From: Streptomyces spinosisporus
Lineage (GTDB): Bacteria; Actinomycetota; Actinomycetes; Streptomycetales; Streptomycetaceae
Direction: 5' to 3'
DNA: 64,000 nucleotides
Assembly: GCF_022698145.1 (NCBI RefSeq)
Contig: NZ_JALDAX010000021.1
Span: forward strand, 94,265-158,264
Below the pieces are notes generated by a model. It searched no databases. It saw nothing but the letters and a program-made list of their open reading frames with translations, and had not been told where the DNA came from. This document shows, piece after piece, positions 36,503 to 44,946 of this stretch. Position numbers and translations under genes: made by a program. Each line of letters starts with the position of its first letter. Position 1 is the first letter of the stretch.

Positions 36503-37702
36503 TCAGTTGGAGGCCAGGAGCTTCAGCTCCGGGTGGGCCGTGCCGCCCGCGATGGCCGTGGACGAGATGTGGGACATGACCCGCTCGTCGACCGGGTCGT
36601 TCGCCGGGTCGTCGTGCACGACGATGTGCTCGTACGTCGTCGTGCGCTGGGCCGGCACCCGTCCGGCCTTCCTGATCAGGTCGATGATCTCCATGCGGTT
36701 GGAGCGGTGCTTGGCACCGGCCGAGGAGACGACGTTCTCCTCCAGCATGATCGAGCCGAGGTCGTCGGCGCCGTAGTGCAGCGACAACTGGCCGACCTCC
36801 TTGCCGGTGGTCAGCCAGGAGCCCTGGATGTGCTGGACGTTGTCCATGAACAGCCGGGCGATGGCGATCATCCGCAGGTACTCGAAGAGCGTGGCCTGCG
36901 TCCGGCCCTTCAGATGGTTGTTCTCGGGCTGGTAGGTGTACGGGATGAAGGCGCGGAAGCCGCCCGTCCGGTCCTGTACGTCACGGATCATCCGCAGGTG
37001 CTCGATGCGCTCGGCGTTGGTCTCGCCGGTGCCCATGAGCATGGTGGAGGTCGACTCGACGCCCAGGTTGTGCGCGGTCTCCATGATCTCCAGCCAGCGC
37101 TCGCCGGACTCCTTCAGCGGCGCGATCGCCTTGCGCGGCCGCTCCGGCAGCAGCTCGGCACCGGCACCCGCGAAGGAGTCGAGACCGGCGGCGTGGATGC
37201 GGGTGATGGCCTCCTCGACCGTCACCCCCGAGATCCGCGCCATGTGCTCGACCTCGCTCGCCCCCAGGCTGTGGATGACGAGCTGCGGGAACTCCTTCTT
37301 GATGGCCGCGAAGTGCTTCTCGTAGTACTCGACGCCGTAGTCCGGGTGGTGGCCGCCCTGGAACATGATCTGGGTGCCGCCCAGCTCGACGGTCTCGGCG
37401 CAGCGCCGCAGGATGTCGTCGAGGTCGCGCGTCCAGCCCTTCTCCGTGTCCTTGGGAGCGGCGTAGAAGGCGCAGAACTTGCACGCCGTGACGCAGACGT
37501 TCGTGTAGTTGATGTTGCGCTCGATGATGTACGTCGCGATGTGCTCGGTGCCCGCGTACTTGCGGCGGCGTACGGCGTCGGCGGCGGCGCCCAGCGCGTG
37601 CAGCGGGGCGTCGCGGTAGAGGTCGAGGGCCTCTTCCGGGGTGATCCGCCCGCCGGCCGCGGCACGGTCGAGGACGGACTGGAGATCGGCCTTCTCGGTC
37701 AC
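36503..37702 (-). CDS. mqnC: Cyclic dehypoxanthinyl futalosine synthase
   Basis: This 399-residue radical SAM enzyme of the futalosine menaquinone pathway forms the cyclic intermediate from dehypoxanthine futalosine. The cluster motif CxxxCxxC is CVTACKFC, preceded by the family stretch IIERNINYTNVC; GGHHPDYG and SSTMLMGTGET are also typical. Length is normal. The GTG start is at 37702. With menG in the same window it supports menaquinone as the acceptor for the nearby complex I. Confidence 0.95.
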   Translation of the reverse strand: MTEKADLQSVLDRAAAGGRITPEEALDLYRDAPLHALGAAADAVRRRKYAGTEHIATYIIERNINYTNVCVTACKFCAFYAAPKDTEKGWTRDLDDILRRCAETVELGGTQIMFQGGHHPDYGVEYYEKHFAAIKKEFPQLVIHSLGASEVEHMARISGVTVEEAITRIHAAGLDSFAGAGAELLPERPRKAIAPLKESGERWLEIMETAHNLGVESTSTMLMGTGETNAERIEHLRMIRDVQDRTGGFRAFIPYTYQPENNHLKGRTQATLFEYLRMIAIARLFMDNVQHIQGSWLTTGKEVGQLSLHYGADDLGSIMLEENVVSSAGAKHRSNRMEIIDLIRKAGRVPAQRTTTYEHIVVHDDPANDPVDERVMSHISSTAIAGGTAHPELKLLASN

Positions 37703-37814
37703 CGGGGCGTCCCTTTCGTCAAGGGTTGTGGACGGTCGGACAGTCCTGACCAGCGTACGCCAGGGGATGTGCGGGGCTGTGGTCAGGCCGCGTGGCCCTG
37801 ACCGTCCGGCGCCG

Positions 37815-38558
37815 TCAGGCCGCGTATGCGCCGATGAGGAGCCCGGCGAAGGCCCCGGTGATCAGGAACGGCCCGAACGCGATGGCCGTCTTGCGCCCGG
37901 CCCGCCGTACGACGACGAGGGCGCCCCCGTACAGCGCGCCGAGCACGAACGCCGCGAAGGTGCCCAGCATGAGCGTCGGCCAGCCGTACCAGCCCAGGGC
38001 GGCCCCCAGCCCCAGCGCCAGTTTGACGTCGCCGAAGCCCATGCCGCCGGGGTTGATGAGGAACAGCACGAAGAAGGCGCCGCCGAGCGCGAGGGCGCCG
38101 TAGAGCGAGGTGAACCAGTCACCGGCGTGCTCGGGCAGCAGGGCGACGACGCCGAGCAGGACCAGGGCGGCGCCCGCGAGCGGCAGCGTGAGCACGTCCG
38201 GCAGCCGCTTCACCCGGAAGTCGACGACCGCGAGCAGTACGCCGACGGGCCCGAGCAGCAGCCAGACGCCCAGTTCGGGCCGGGTGCCGGTGGCGGCGGC
38301 GAGGGCGGCGCAGACGAGGGCGGTGGCGATGATCACGGGCGCCGCCGATCCCAAGCGGGCCTCCTCGGGCCCGCACCGCGCGCAGCGCGCCCGCCCGATC
38401 CACCCGCCAACCGGATGCCCGCCGGGGCACTGCTCCCGCCAGTCCTCCCCCGACGGTACGGAGAAGCGGTACACGGCCCGCGGCAGCAGCGCTCCCGCCG
38501 CCGCGCCCCACAGGGCGGCGACGGCGATCAGCACGATCGTCATGGATCCGCTGCTCAT
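37815..38558 (-). CDS. Type IV prepilin peptidase (A24 family)
   Basis: This 247-residue polytopic membrane aspartic peptidase has the two catalytic Asp positions in VVDFRVKRLPD and GMGFGDVKLAL (GxGD motif). A short cytoplasmic loop with CARC could be the remnant of the zinc-binding methyltransferase insert of larger enzymes. It is predicted to cleave the leader of the Flp-type pilin and TadE-like pseudopilins encoded at 55956-57617. ATG 38558 overlaps the stop of the LysM/BTAD gene by four bases, so the two are coupled. It lies about 17 kb from the Tad operon. Confidence 0.9.
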   Translation of the reverse strand: MSSGSMTIVLIAVAALWGAAAGALLPRAVYRFSVPSGEDWREQCPGGHPVGGWIGRARCARCGPEEARLGSAAPVIIATALVCAALAAATGTRPELGVWLLLGPVGVLLAVVDFRVKRLPDVLTLPLAGAALVLLGVVALLPEHAGDWFTSLYGALALGGAFFVLFLINPGGMGFGDVKLALGLGAALGWYGWPTLMLGTFAAFVLGALYGGALVVVRRAGRKTAIAFGPFLITGAFAGLLIGAYAA

Positions 38559-41524
38559 CCCACCGCGGCGACGCCGCTGCGCCACGACGGCAGCAGTTCG
38601 TCCAGCAGTGCCTCGGTGCGCGGGGGCAGTCCGCGGGCGCCGCTGCGGTTGACCAGGTCGGCGGCGAGGGCCTGCAGGCGGGTCTCGTCACCGGTGGCGT
38701 GGGTGGCGCGCAGCAGTTCGTTCCACAGCCGCTCGTCGGCGGGGGCGGAGTTCAGGGCCGCGTTCAGGGCCTCGATGGCCTTCTCCGCGCGGTTCTTCTC
38801 CAGGTGGAAGGCGGACAGGGCGAGCCCGATGTCCGCGACGAGCAGCGGGAGTTGGGCGTCGATGATCTCGTGGGTGAGCCAGCGGTAGCGGCCCTCGGGA
38901 CGGTCGGCCAGCAGCGGACCGCGCACCAGCACGAGCGCGTCGGTGAGCAGCCGCCCGCGCACGGCACGGCTGTCGACGCCCTTGCCCTGGGTGGCCTCGT
39001 GGTAGAGCGAGCGCAGCACGTCCAGGTCGGACACCACGGACTTGGCGAGCACCAGCCGCCCGGTCGCGTCGGCCGAGAGCCGGGGGCTGCCGTCCGGATC
39101 GGCGCCGAGCCAGGCCGCCAGCCGCTCCAGCAGCGCGTCCCGTACGTCCTCGGTGACGCCCCGCGGCCACAGCGCGGAGGACAGCACCCGCGGGTGCACG
39201 CCCTCGCGGTGCAGCAGGAGCAGCGCGAGCGCCTCGTGCAGCAGGGCGCTGCGGTCGCCGTCCGGGGTGTCGAGGCCGATGATCTCGTACGGGCCGACCA
39301 GGCGCGCGTAGACCGCCGGGCGCCCCTGTTCGCTGATGTCGACGAGGAACGGCGGGGTGGGCGTGGGCCCTTGCGGCTCGCGCTCGGGGTCGGCCTCGAC
39401 GAACAGCTCGACGACGGCGCGCTGGGTAGCCAGCGGCAGCATCTGGGCGTCGAGTTCGAGCCCGAGGAGCGGGGCGAGCAGCTTGCCCTGGCCGGTGATC
39501 TCCATCTCCCAGGCGGCGCCGGGCAGATCGCCGGTCTCGGTGCCGACGAGGTAGCCGATGCCGAGCCGGCTCGCGTCGGAGGCGAGTTCGGCGAGCCGGA
39601 CGGCGTCCTCGGCCGACGGCTGTGCGGCGAGCAGAACAAGGTGCGGGGCCCAACGGGTGTGCTGGGCAGGCCCCGTACGCCCGGTGAGGACCGAGTCGTG
39701 TCCGGCGGCGCCGAGCGCTCCCCTGCGCTGCCGGGTCTCCGCCTCCATGGTCTCGATCAGGTCGTCGATGCCGTCGAGGTGACGCAGCCGGTTGGGCGCG
39801 AGCGGGGTGAGGTCCTCGCCGAAGCCGACGAGGGTGATGGTCATGCGGTCCGACCAGCCGTTGGTGGCCAACTCGGCGGCCACGGACGCGAAGACGGCGG
39901 CCCGGTCGGCCTCGCGGCCGCTCAGGGAGACGATGCCCGGCACGGCCTCCAGGTTGAGCAGCAGCCGCGAGTCGTCCATGGTGCCGAGGCTGACCAGGCC
40001 GGGGTACGGCGCGGCGGTGTCGACGTCGTCGTAGCGCTCGGCGTCGGTGCGGGCGAGCATCCAGAACGTCTGGTCCTGGCCGAGCTGCCAGGGCGCGGGC
40101 GGCTTCCCGGCGGGCTGGGCGAGCTGCAGATGCAGATCGCCGTTGCTGAGCCAGGCGGCGTAGACGGTGGGCAGGGCACGCGACTCGCCGGCGAGCTGGG
40201 CGGCGAGCCCGCGCAGCGACCGGTCGAGCAGCCGTACGCCGTCGGGGTCGGCGCCGATCAGCAGGGCGTCCTGCGCGTCCGCGGCGTCGCCGGTCGGCAT
40301 CGGCGGCTCCATCCCGCGCCGCCCGCCGACGGCACCGAGCGCCGACTGCCACAGGGCCTGCCGGCGGCGGCGGCCGAGGGCGCCGAGGAGGCCGGCGGCG
40401 AGGAGGGGGGCGCCGATGAGGGCCTGGGGCAGCCCGAAGGTGCTGCTGTTGCTGCTGGACGCGGCGGGGGCGGTGTGCTGATCACCGGCGTGCTGCTGAC
40501 CGCCGTCGGAGGCGGGGCGCTGCTGGGGCACGGAGACCTGGTTGTCGGCGTGGCCGCCGCCCTGGGCCTGGCTGCCGCCGCCCTGGGCGTGGTCGCCGGT
40601 CTTGGCGTAGTCGTGGATCTGCTGCTGAACGCCGGGCGAGACATGGGCGTCGGGCATCTCGACGAGCTCGCCGCCGTGCGCGTCGCCGGGCATCTCCATG
40701 ATCCACCCGGGCCGGATGAGGCTGGCCTCGGAGAGCCGGGAACCGTCGGGCTGGATACGGTCCTTGTTGAGCTCGTAGATCTCCTTGTACCGGCGTCCGT
40801 CGCCGAGGTGGCGCTGGGCGATCTCCCACAGGGAGTCGTGGTGGCGGCCCTCGGGCGGCTGGATGCGGTAGTACTTCGTGTCGCCGTGCTGCTTGGCGCT
40901 GTGGCCGGCGTCGGCCTGCGCGTGGGAGGCCTGTTCGGCGAGGGCGGCCGCGGTGCTCGCGGCCTGCTCCTGCTGCTGGGCGAAGATCCCGGGGGTGGCC
41001 TGCGCGGCGGCGACGGTGGGCTTCTGGTTGCCCTCCAGGCTGTGCCCGAGGTTCGAAAGGCCCGGCGTGAGGCTGGCGGCGGTCGCGCCGACGAGCAGCA
41101 GGGCGGCGACGAGCTGCCGCGCGAGCAACTGACTCGGCCCGGCCCCGGGGACGCGGCCCGGCACCCCGACACCGGACAGCGCGGCCTTGACCTCGACGAG
41201 CACACAGGCCGTGAACTGCGCCCAGGCCAGCCAGACGATGACGGTCAGGATCCGCAGGAACGTATCGACGGTGATTTCCCGCTGCAGCCAGTCGAGACCC
41301 GGCGCCCCGTGCGGAAGTGGCCACCCGATCAGTACGGCGAGCGCCCCGGGCACCCCGACCACCAGGACGAGCAACGCGACGAACGCAAAGAACGCCTTGA
41401 CGAAGTCCCCGAACGACCGCCGCCGGACCCGGACGGCCTGCGGCGTCCGGTTCCTCGGCGCGTTCGAGGCCGTCGAGTTGCCCGTCGAGCGTCCCGTCGA
41501 GCTTGAGGTGCTGCGTCGCGGCAT
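38555..41524 (-). CDS. Membrane protein with LysM and BTAD-type domains
   Basis: This 989-residue protein has three hydrophobic segments (about residues 41-68, 87-112 and 135-155), an Ala/Gln-rich coiled region and a LysM-like domain (about 215-275, with SLWEIAQRHLGDGRRY). A Gln/Gly-rich linker and another membrane helix (about 360-378) precede a large cytoplasmic part ending in a TPR-like bacterial transcriptional activator (BTAD) domain (roughly 740-985). BTAD is known from SARP regulators, but no DNA-binding winged helix is evident. A sensor linking the cell wall to pilus or developmental control is a plausible inference. It is coupled to the prepilin peptidase gene. Confidence 0.82.
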   Translation of the reverse strand: MPRRSTSSSTGRSTGNSTASNAPRNRTPQAVRVRRRSFGDFVKAFFAFVALLVLVVGVPGALAVLIGWPLPHGAPGLDWLQREITVDTFLRILTVIVWLAWAQFTACVLVEVKAALSGVGVPGRVPGAGPSQLLARQLVAALLLVGATAASLTPGLSNLGHSLEGNQKPTVAAAQATPGIFAQQQEQAASTAAALAEQASHAQADAGHSAKQHGDTKYYRIQPPEGRHHDSLWEIAQRHLGDGRRYKEIYELNKDRIQPDGSRLSEASLIRPGWIMEMPGDAHGGELVEMPDAHVSPGVQQQIHDYAKTGDHAQGGGSQAQGGGHADNQVSVPQQRPASDGGQQHAGDQHTAPAASSSNSSTFGLPQALIGAPLLAAGLLGALGRRRRQALWQSALGAVGGRRGMEPPMPTGDAADAQDALLIGADPDGVRLLDRSLRGLAAQLAGESRALPTVYAAWLSNGDLHLQLAQPAGKPPAPWQLGQDQTFWMLARTDAERYDDVDTAAPYPGLVSLGTMDDSRLLLNLEAVPGIVSLSGREADRAAVFASVAAELATNGWSDRMTITLVGFGEDLTPLAPNRLRHLDGIDDLIETMEAETRQRRGALGAAGHDSVLTGRTGPAQHTRWAPHLVLLAAQPSAEDAVRLAELASDASRLGIGYLVGTETGDLPGAAWEMEITGQGKLLAPLLGLELDAQMLPLATQRAVVELFVEADPEREPQGPTPTPPFLVDISEQGRPAVYARLVGPYEIIGLDTPDGDRSALLHEALALLLLHREGVHPRVLSSALWPRGVTEDVRDALLERLAAWLGADPDGSPRLSADATGRLVLAKSVVSDLDVLRSLYHEATQGKGVDSRAVRGRLLTDALVLVRGPLLADRPEGRYRWLTHEIIDAQLPLLVADIGLALSAFHLEKNRAEKAIEALNAALNSAPADERLWNELLRATHATGDETRLQALAADLVNRSGARGLPPRTEALLDELLPSWRSGVAAVG

Positions 41525-41856
41525 GGCGGTGTCCTGGGTTGTGTGTGAAGGGTGCGGTGTATGGGGTGCACTGAGCCTACAGAGATCTTATGGACTCGTA
41601 TTTGGGACGTCGAAGCCCGCACAGGACGAAGAACACACGCCTGACACCCGATACGTCACCCCGTGCCCCCTAAGCCCGATTCACCCCGGCGATGCACCGC
41701 CACGGATCCACGTACCTACGATCCCCGCCCCCGCGCCGGTCACGCCACACTCCTCACATCCCCCACACAATCCCCCACGGGCACGCCAGACCCTCTTACC
41801 CGCCCCTGATAGCTTCGTTCCCTGTTGCACACAGCCGACACCGGGGGAGATCAACC
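41525..41856. other. Divergent promoter region
   Basis: These 332 bases separate the LysM/BTAD gene from the lipoprotein gene. GC drops around 41575-41615 and 41800-41830. GATAGCTTC near 41810 could be a -10 region for the lipoprotein gene, but no good -35 is visible. No coding frame with Streptomyces codon use was found. Confidence 0.45.
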
Positions 41857-42501
41857 GTGGCCCGCCGCGCACTGCCCACCACCGCCGCCGCGCTCACCGC
41901 CGCGGCGGCCCTGCTTCTCACCGGCTGCGGTGGGGGTGACGACTCGTCCTCGGACGACATCAAGGGGGCGGACACGGGGGCGGGGAGCCCTTCGGCGTCT
42001 GCGTCGCACACCTCCGGGGTCAAGCGCCCCGACATCAAGCTTCCGAGCGAGTTCCAGCTGACGTTCGAGAACTGGACGAGCGGCGATGCCGTCGAGCAGG
42101 CCGTCCTGAACGACACCAAGGAGCAGCTGCGCGCGGGGTACGCGGCGATCATCGCCGACGAGCCCGACGGCGGGGACGCCCTCGCCTTCTACGACACCGC
42201 ATCGGGCCTGTCGCAGGACCAGTCGTGGATCAAGACCTACACGGGCAAGAACCTCACCGTCTTCGGCAAGCTGCCGGCGTACGACCCCAAGCCCACCCTC
42301 CTCGGCAACAAGAAGACGCGCGCCGTGGTGACGTACTGCACGGATGAGAGCAAGGCGTACACGAGGAACCGCAAGACCAAGGACGTCCAGGGAAACCCCA
42401 AGGGCACGGATCCCAAGGTGTTCTACACGGTCACTCTCACCAAAAACTCCGACGGCGTCTGGCAGAACGTTTCCACGCGGGCGAAGAGGGGCGGCTGCTG
42501 A
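41857..42501 (+). CDS. Secreted lipoprotein of unknown function
   Basis: This 214-residue protein has a lipoprotein signal ending LLLTGCGGG (lipid-attached Cys at about residue 28), a Ser/Asp linker and a compact alpha/beta domain with TFENWTSGD and AVVTYCTDESKAYTRN. It resembles no family that I can name with certainty. GTG 41857 was chosen because GGGGGAGA lies 8 bases before it and the signal peptide then starts normally. The next gene begins two bases after its stop, so the two secreted proteins are probably made and used together. Confidence 0.8.
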   Translation: MARRALPTTAAALTAAAALLLTGCGGGDDSSSDDIKGADTGAGSPSASASHTSGVKRPDIKLPSEFQLTFENWTSGDAVEQAVLNDTKEQLRAGYAAIIADEPDGGDALAFYDTASGLSQDQSWIKTYTGKNLTVFGKLPAYDPKPTLLGNKKTRAVVTYCTDESKAYTRNRKTKDVQGNPKGTDPKVFYTVTLTKNSDGVWQNVSTRAKRGGC

Positions 42502-42503
42502 CG

Positions 42504-43562
42504 ATGAGGCCCGGACACGTAACAGCGACGTCGGTCGCGTCCTTCGCCTGCGTCCTCCTGATGTCCGCACCCGCCGGAGCGATCGGCGGCGGAGGCACCA
42601 ACAGCGGGACGCAGGGCGGCAAGGACGGCAAGAGTGTTTACGCCTCCGCCACCTACTCCACGATCAAGGTCCGCCAGGTCAGCGGCCCCACCGGCGGCAA
42701 GCGCGGCAGCCTCTCCTCCGTGGACGTCAACTGGAAGCCCCCGGCCTGCTGGTACGAGCCCGTCTTCACCGGCCAGGAGCTGAAGGACTTCGTCGACAGC
42801 CATGACGGCGACGGCGACGTCGGCATCCACGAGTCCTGGTTCGGCAAGAAGCTCTGGACCGACCACTACCGGGACGGCAAGCCGGAGCACAACTTCGACG
42901 ACGCGTACACCGTCGCCCCGGGCTACAAGGACTGGAACATCGGCAAGGACGGCTACTTCTGGCGCAGCGTCGCCCCGGACGACAGCGACCCCGAATCCTG
43001 GGACTGCGGCAAGATCATGTTCTGGCAGGACGCCAACGTGGTCCCCAAGGTCCCCCACGCCCCGACGCCGAAGATGCTCGCCGAGTACGCCTACAACAAG
43101 GTGGAGGTCCCCGACACCGAGATCGAGGTCAAGCCCACCGCCAAGTCCACGGTGAACCTGCCCACTTGGATCTGGCTCGACAAGGGCAAGTTCCAGGAGG
43201 TCAAGGTCCGCGCCGAACTCCCCCGCACCAACCTGTGGGCCGAGACGACCGCCAAGCCGGTCGCCCTCCACCTGGACCCCGGCACGGACGACGCCACGAC
43301 CTTCCCGGCCTCCGGCGACTGCAAAATCAACGACGACGGCAGCATCGGTACGCCGTACAAGAACGGCGACGCCGACAAGACCCCACCCTGCGGCATCACC
43401 TACCTCCACGCCACGAACGGCACCCCGTACCACCTGAAGGCCAGCATCACCTGGCAGATCACCTGGGAAGGCACGGGCGGCGCAAGAGGCAACCTCCCCA
43501 ACGGCACCTTCGACACGACCCAGGACATGACGGTCCAGGAGATCCAGTCGGTCAACCGCTGA
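42504..43562 (+). CDS. Secreted protein of unknown function
   Basis: This 352-residue protein has a signal peptide (hydrophobic TSVASFACVLLMSAPAGA), a Gly-rich start to the mature chain and a beta-rich body containing many Trp, Lys and Asp residues and several Cys (WKPPACWYEP, SWDCGKIMFW, SGDCKI, TPPCGI) that could pair as disulfides. I do not recognise the family. It directly follows the lipoprotein gene (TGA, two bases, ATG) and overlaps the convergent gene end by 11 bases. Its place next to pilus-processing genes may be meaningful. Confidence 0.8.
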   Translation: MRPGHVTATSVASFACVLLMSAPAGAIGGGGTNSGTQGGKDGKSVYASATYSTIKVRQVSGPTGGKRGSLSSVDVNWKPPACWYEPVFTGQELKDFVDSHDGDGDVGIHESWFGKKLWTDHYRDGKPEHNFDDAYTVAPGYKDWNIGKDGYFWRSVAPDDSDPESWDCGKIMFWQDANVVPKVPHAPTPKMLAEYAYNKVEVPDTEIEVKPTAKSTVNLPTWIWLDKGKFQEVKVRAELPRTNLWAETTAKPVALHLDPGTDDATTFPASGDCKINDDGSIGTPYKNGDADKTPPCGITYLHATNGTPYHLKASITWQITWEGTGGARGNLPNGTFDTTQDMTVQEIQSVNR

Positions 43563-43884
43563 GCGTCCAGAACGGAGAATCCGCCGGCAGGGCAGGCCGG
43601 ACGGCCAACTGCCCGACGTCGATGCCCTCGTCGTCATCCTCGTCACCGGTCGGAAGACGACCGTCCCCGTCCGGGAAGTAGTACAGGCCATACGCCCAGT
43701 ACTCCGGCAACTCGTGACACATGAGATCGGGCCAGGGAGAAATATCAGCCCCCTGATACCTCTCATTGACCCTCGCCACCGCCTCCGCCGGAGAAATGCC
43801 GAACCTCGAGACCATCTCGCTCACGATGCCCCGGAAGTAAGCGAGCATGCCCTCGTCGAGCCGCATCAGGAATTCCTCGGTCAT
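43552..43884 (-). CDS. Small acidic hypothetical protein
   Basis: This protein of about 110 residues from ATG 43884 contains FLMRLDEGMLAYFRGIV, ISPAEAVARVNERYQG and an acidic tail with GDEDDDEG. It is cytoplasmic by appearance and not recognised. The same frame stays open up to 44046, but the extra part overlaps the duplicated gene upstream and is Cys/Arg-rich, so I exclude it. A longer start at the GTG codons just upstream (around 43920) is possible. Its place in a run of probable immunity genes makes an immunity role possible. Confidence 0.6.
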   Translation of the reverse strand: MTEEFLMRLDEGMLAYFRGIVSEMVSRFGISPAEAVARVNERYQGADISPWPDLMCHELPEYWAYGLYYFPDGDGRLPTGDEDDDEGIDVGQLAVRPALPADSPFWTLSG

Positions 43885-43903
43885 GAGGTCGGCCTCAACA
43901 TCC

Positions 43904-44371
43904 TCAAGAACGACGCCCACGTACAACGCGCCAGGCTTCTTCGACTGCGCCCTGGGCGCGCAGCCACCACCCTTCCAGCGTGTTTCGCACCGTTGCCAGC
44001 AGCCATCGCCACTTGAACCACAACGGCAGGCTCCGGAACGGCACAAAAGTCAGCGTGTCCCTGATCGCGTTCTCCGCAACACCACCGGGCCCCTCGGCAC
44101 GCAGTGCCGCATACAGCTCCGGCGTGAGCTCACCGTGGAGGCGCGCGACGACGCCCACCGCAGTGAACGCCAACTCCCTCCTAGGGGCGTCCAGCACCCG
44201 CATCGCCCGCACAATCCGCGGCGACGCCACCACAGGCGGGCAGGTAAACGCCAACCCGATCACCGCCGTACCGAGATGCTGCTCGCCCCGCTCGAACGCG
44301 GCGTCGACGGCGACAGGGTCGTCGATGCCCGACAGTCCCTCGCCTGATTCCCAGTCGTACTCGGATGTCAT
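43904..44371 (-). CDS. Hypothetical protein, copy A of a duplicated gene
   Basis: This 155-residue protein begins TSEYDWESGEGLSGIDDP and has WFKWRWLLATVRNTLEG near the end. The first ~130 residues are nearly identical to the protein at 53465-53863; the carboxy-terminal ~25 residues are different and Trp/Arg-rich. There is no signal or known domain. It lies 13 bases downstream of the candidate immunity gene that follows the Rhs toxin, on the same strand. A role in immunity is inferred from position only. Confidence 0.65.
   Translation of the reverse strand: MTSEYDWESGEGLSGIDDPVAVDAAFERGEQHLGTAVIGLAFTCPPVVASPRIVRAMRVLDAPRRELAFTAVGVVARLHGELTPELYAALRAEGPGGVAENAIRDTLTFVPFRSLPLWFKWRWLLATVRNTLEGWWLRAQGAVEEAWRVVRGRRS
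43982..44371. repeat. 390-bp direct duplication, copy A
   Basis: This block aligns without gaps to 53474-53863; I count about 22 differences by hand (about 94% identity), many of them synonymous. It begins at the ATG of the encoded gene and ends near its 3' end; flanking DNA is unrelated. Confidence 0.9.
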
Positions 44372-44384
44372 GGTGCGAAGTGGC

Positions 44385-44894
44385 TCAAGCGGATTGGCCT
44401 GTCTGTGGGCCGAGTGGGCCGAAGGAGTTCACGAAGTCGTCCAGCACCGCTTTGGAGAACGGATCGGCGGCTGGGTCGCCGGGCGTCACCAGGCTTACGG
44501 CGTAGTACTCGGACAAGAGCAAGGATGTTCCCTCGACCGCCTCCACGGCCTCGGGGGATTCGGCCCGGACCCCGGAGACCGTGGCGGCGTGCAGCGGTTG
44601 GGCGTGCAGGCGGTAGAAGACGGAGTACGGTCCTTGTCCCGATGCGTCGAGCGCGTAGCCGTTCTCTTCCCAGAACGCCTCCATCTCGGGGCCGGAGGAA
44701 AAAGTGACGATGCCCGAATAGTCGTCACCTTCTGCCTCCGGGAGAGTCCAGTCCGCCAGGGCCTTTGCGGCGACCGGCTCGCCGTACAGGAACAATCCGG
44801 CCCACCGCTGCTGCGCGCGCCGGACGAAGCGCGTCATGGCCTGCGGGAAGGACAGGTCCACGATGTAGTCGGTGGAGTGGCCGGTGATGTCCAT
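44385..44894 (-). CDS. Candidate immunity protein for the Rhs toxin
   Basis: This 169-residue soluble protein from ATG 44894 begins DITGHSTDYIVDLSFP, is acidic overall and contains FVRRAQQRWAGLFLYGEP and FWEENGYALDASGQGPYSVFYR. I do not recognise the family. It is the first gene after the toxin stop (52 bases) on the same strand, which is the usual place of the cognate immunity gene in Rhs polymorphic toxin loci. That is the whole basis for the call. AGGA lies 11 bases before the start. Confidence 0.6.
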   Translation of the reverse strand: MDITGHSTDYIVDLSFPQAMTRFVRRAQQRWAGLFLYGEPVAAKALADWTLPEAEGDDYSGIVTFSSGPEMEAFWEENGYALDASGQGPYSVFYRLHAQPLHAATVSGVRAESPEAVEAVEGTSLLLSEYYAVSLVTPGDPAADPFSKAVLDDFVNSFGPLGPQTGQSA

Positions 44895-44946
44895 GAGACG
44901 AGTTCCTCGTGATGTGGTGACGAATACCGATGACGACGTTCCCTCG

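Noticed and set aside
43885..44046. Upstream extension of the acidic protein gene at 43552
   Set aside because: It overlaps the duplicated gene in another frame and encodes a Cys/Arg-rich stretch unlike the rest of the protein.
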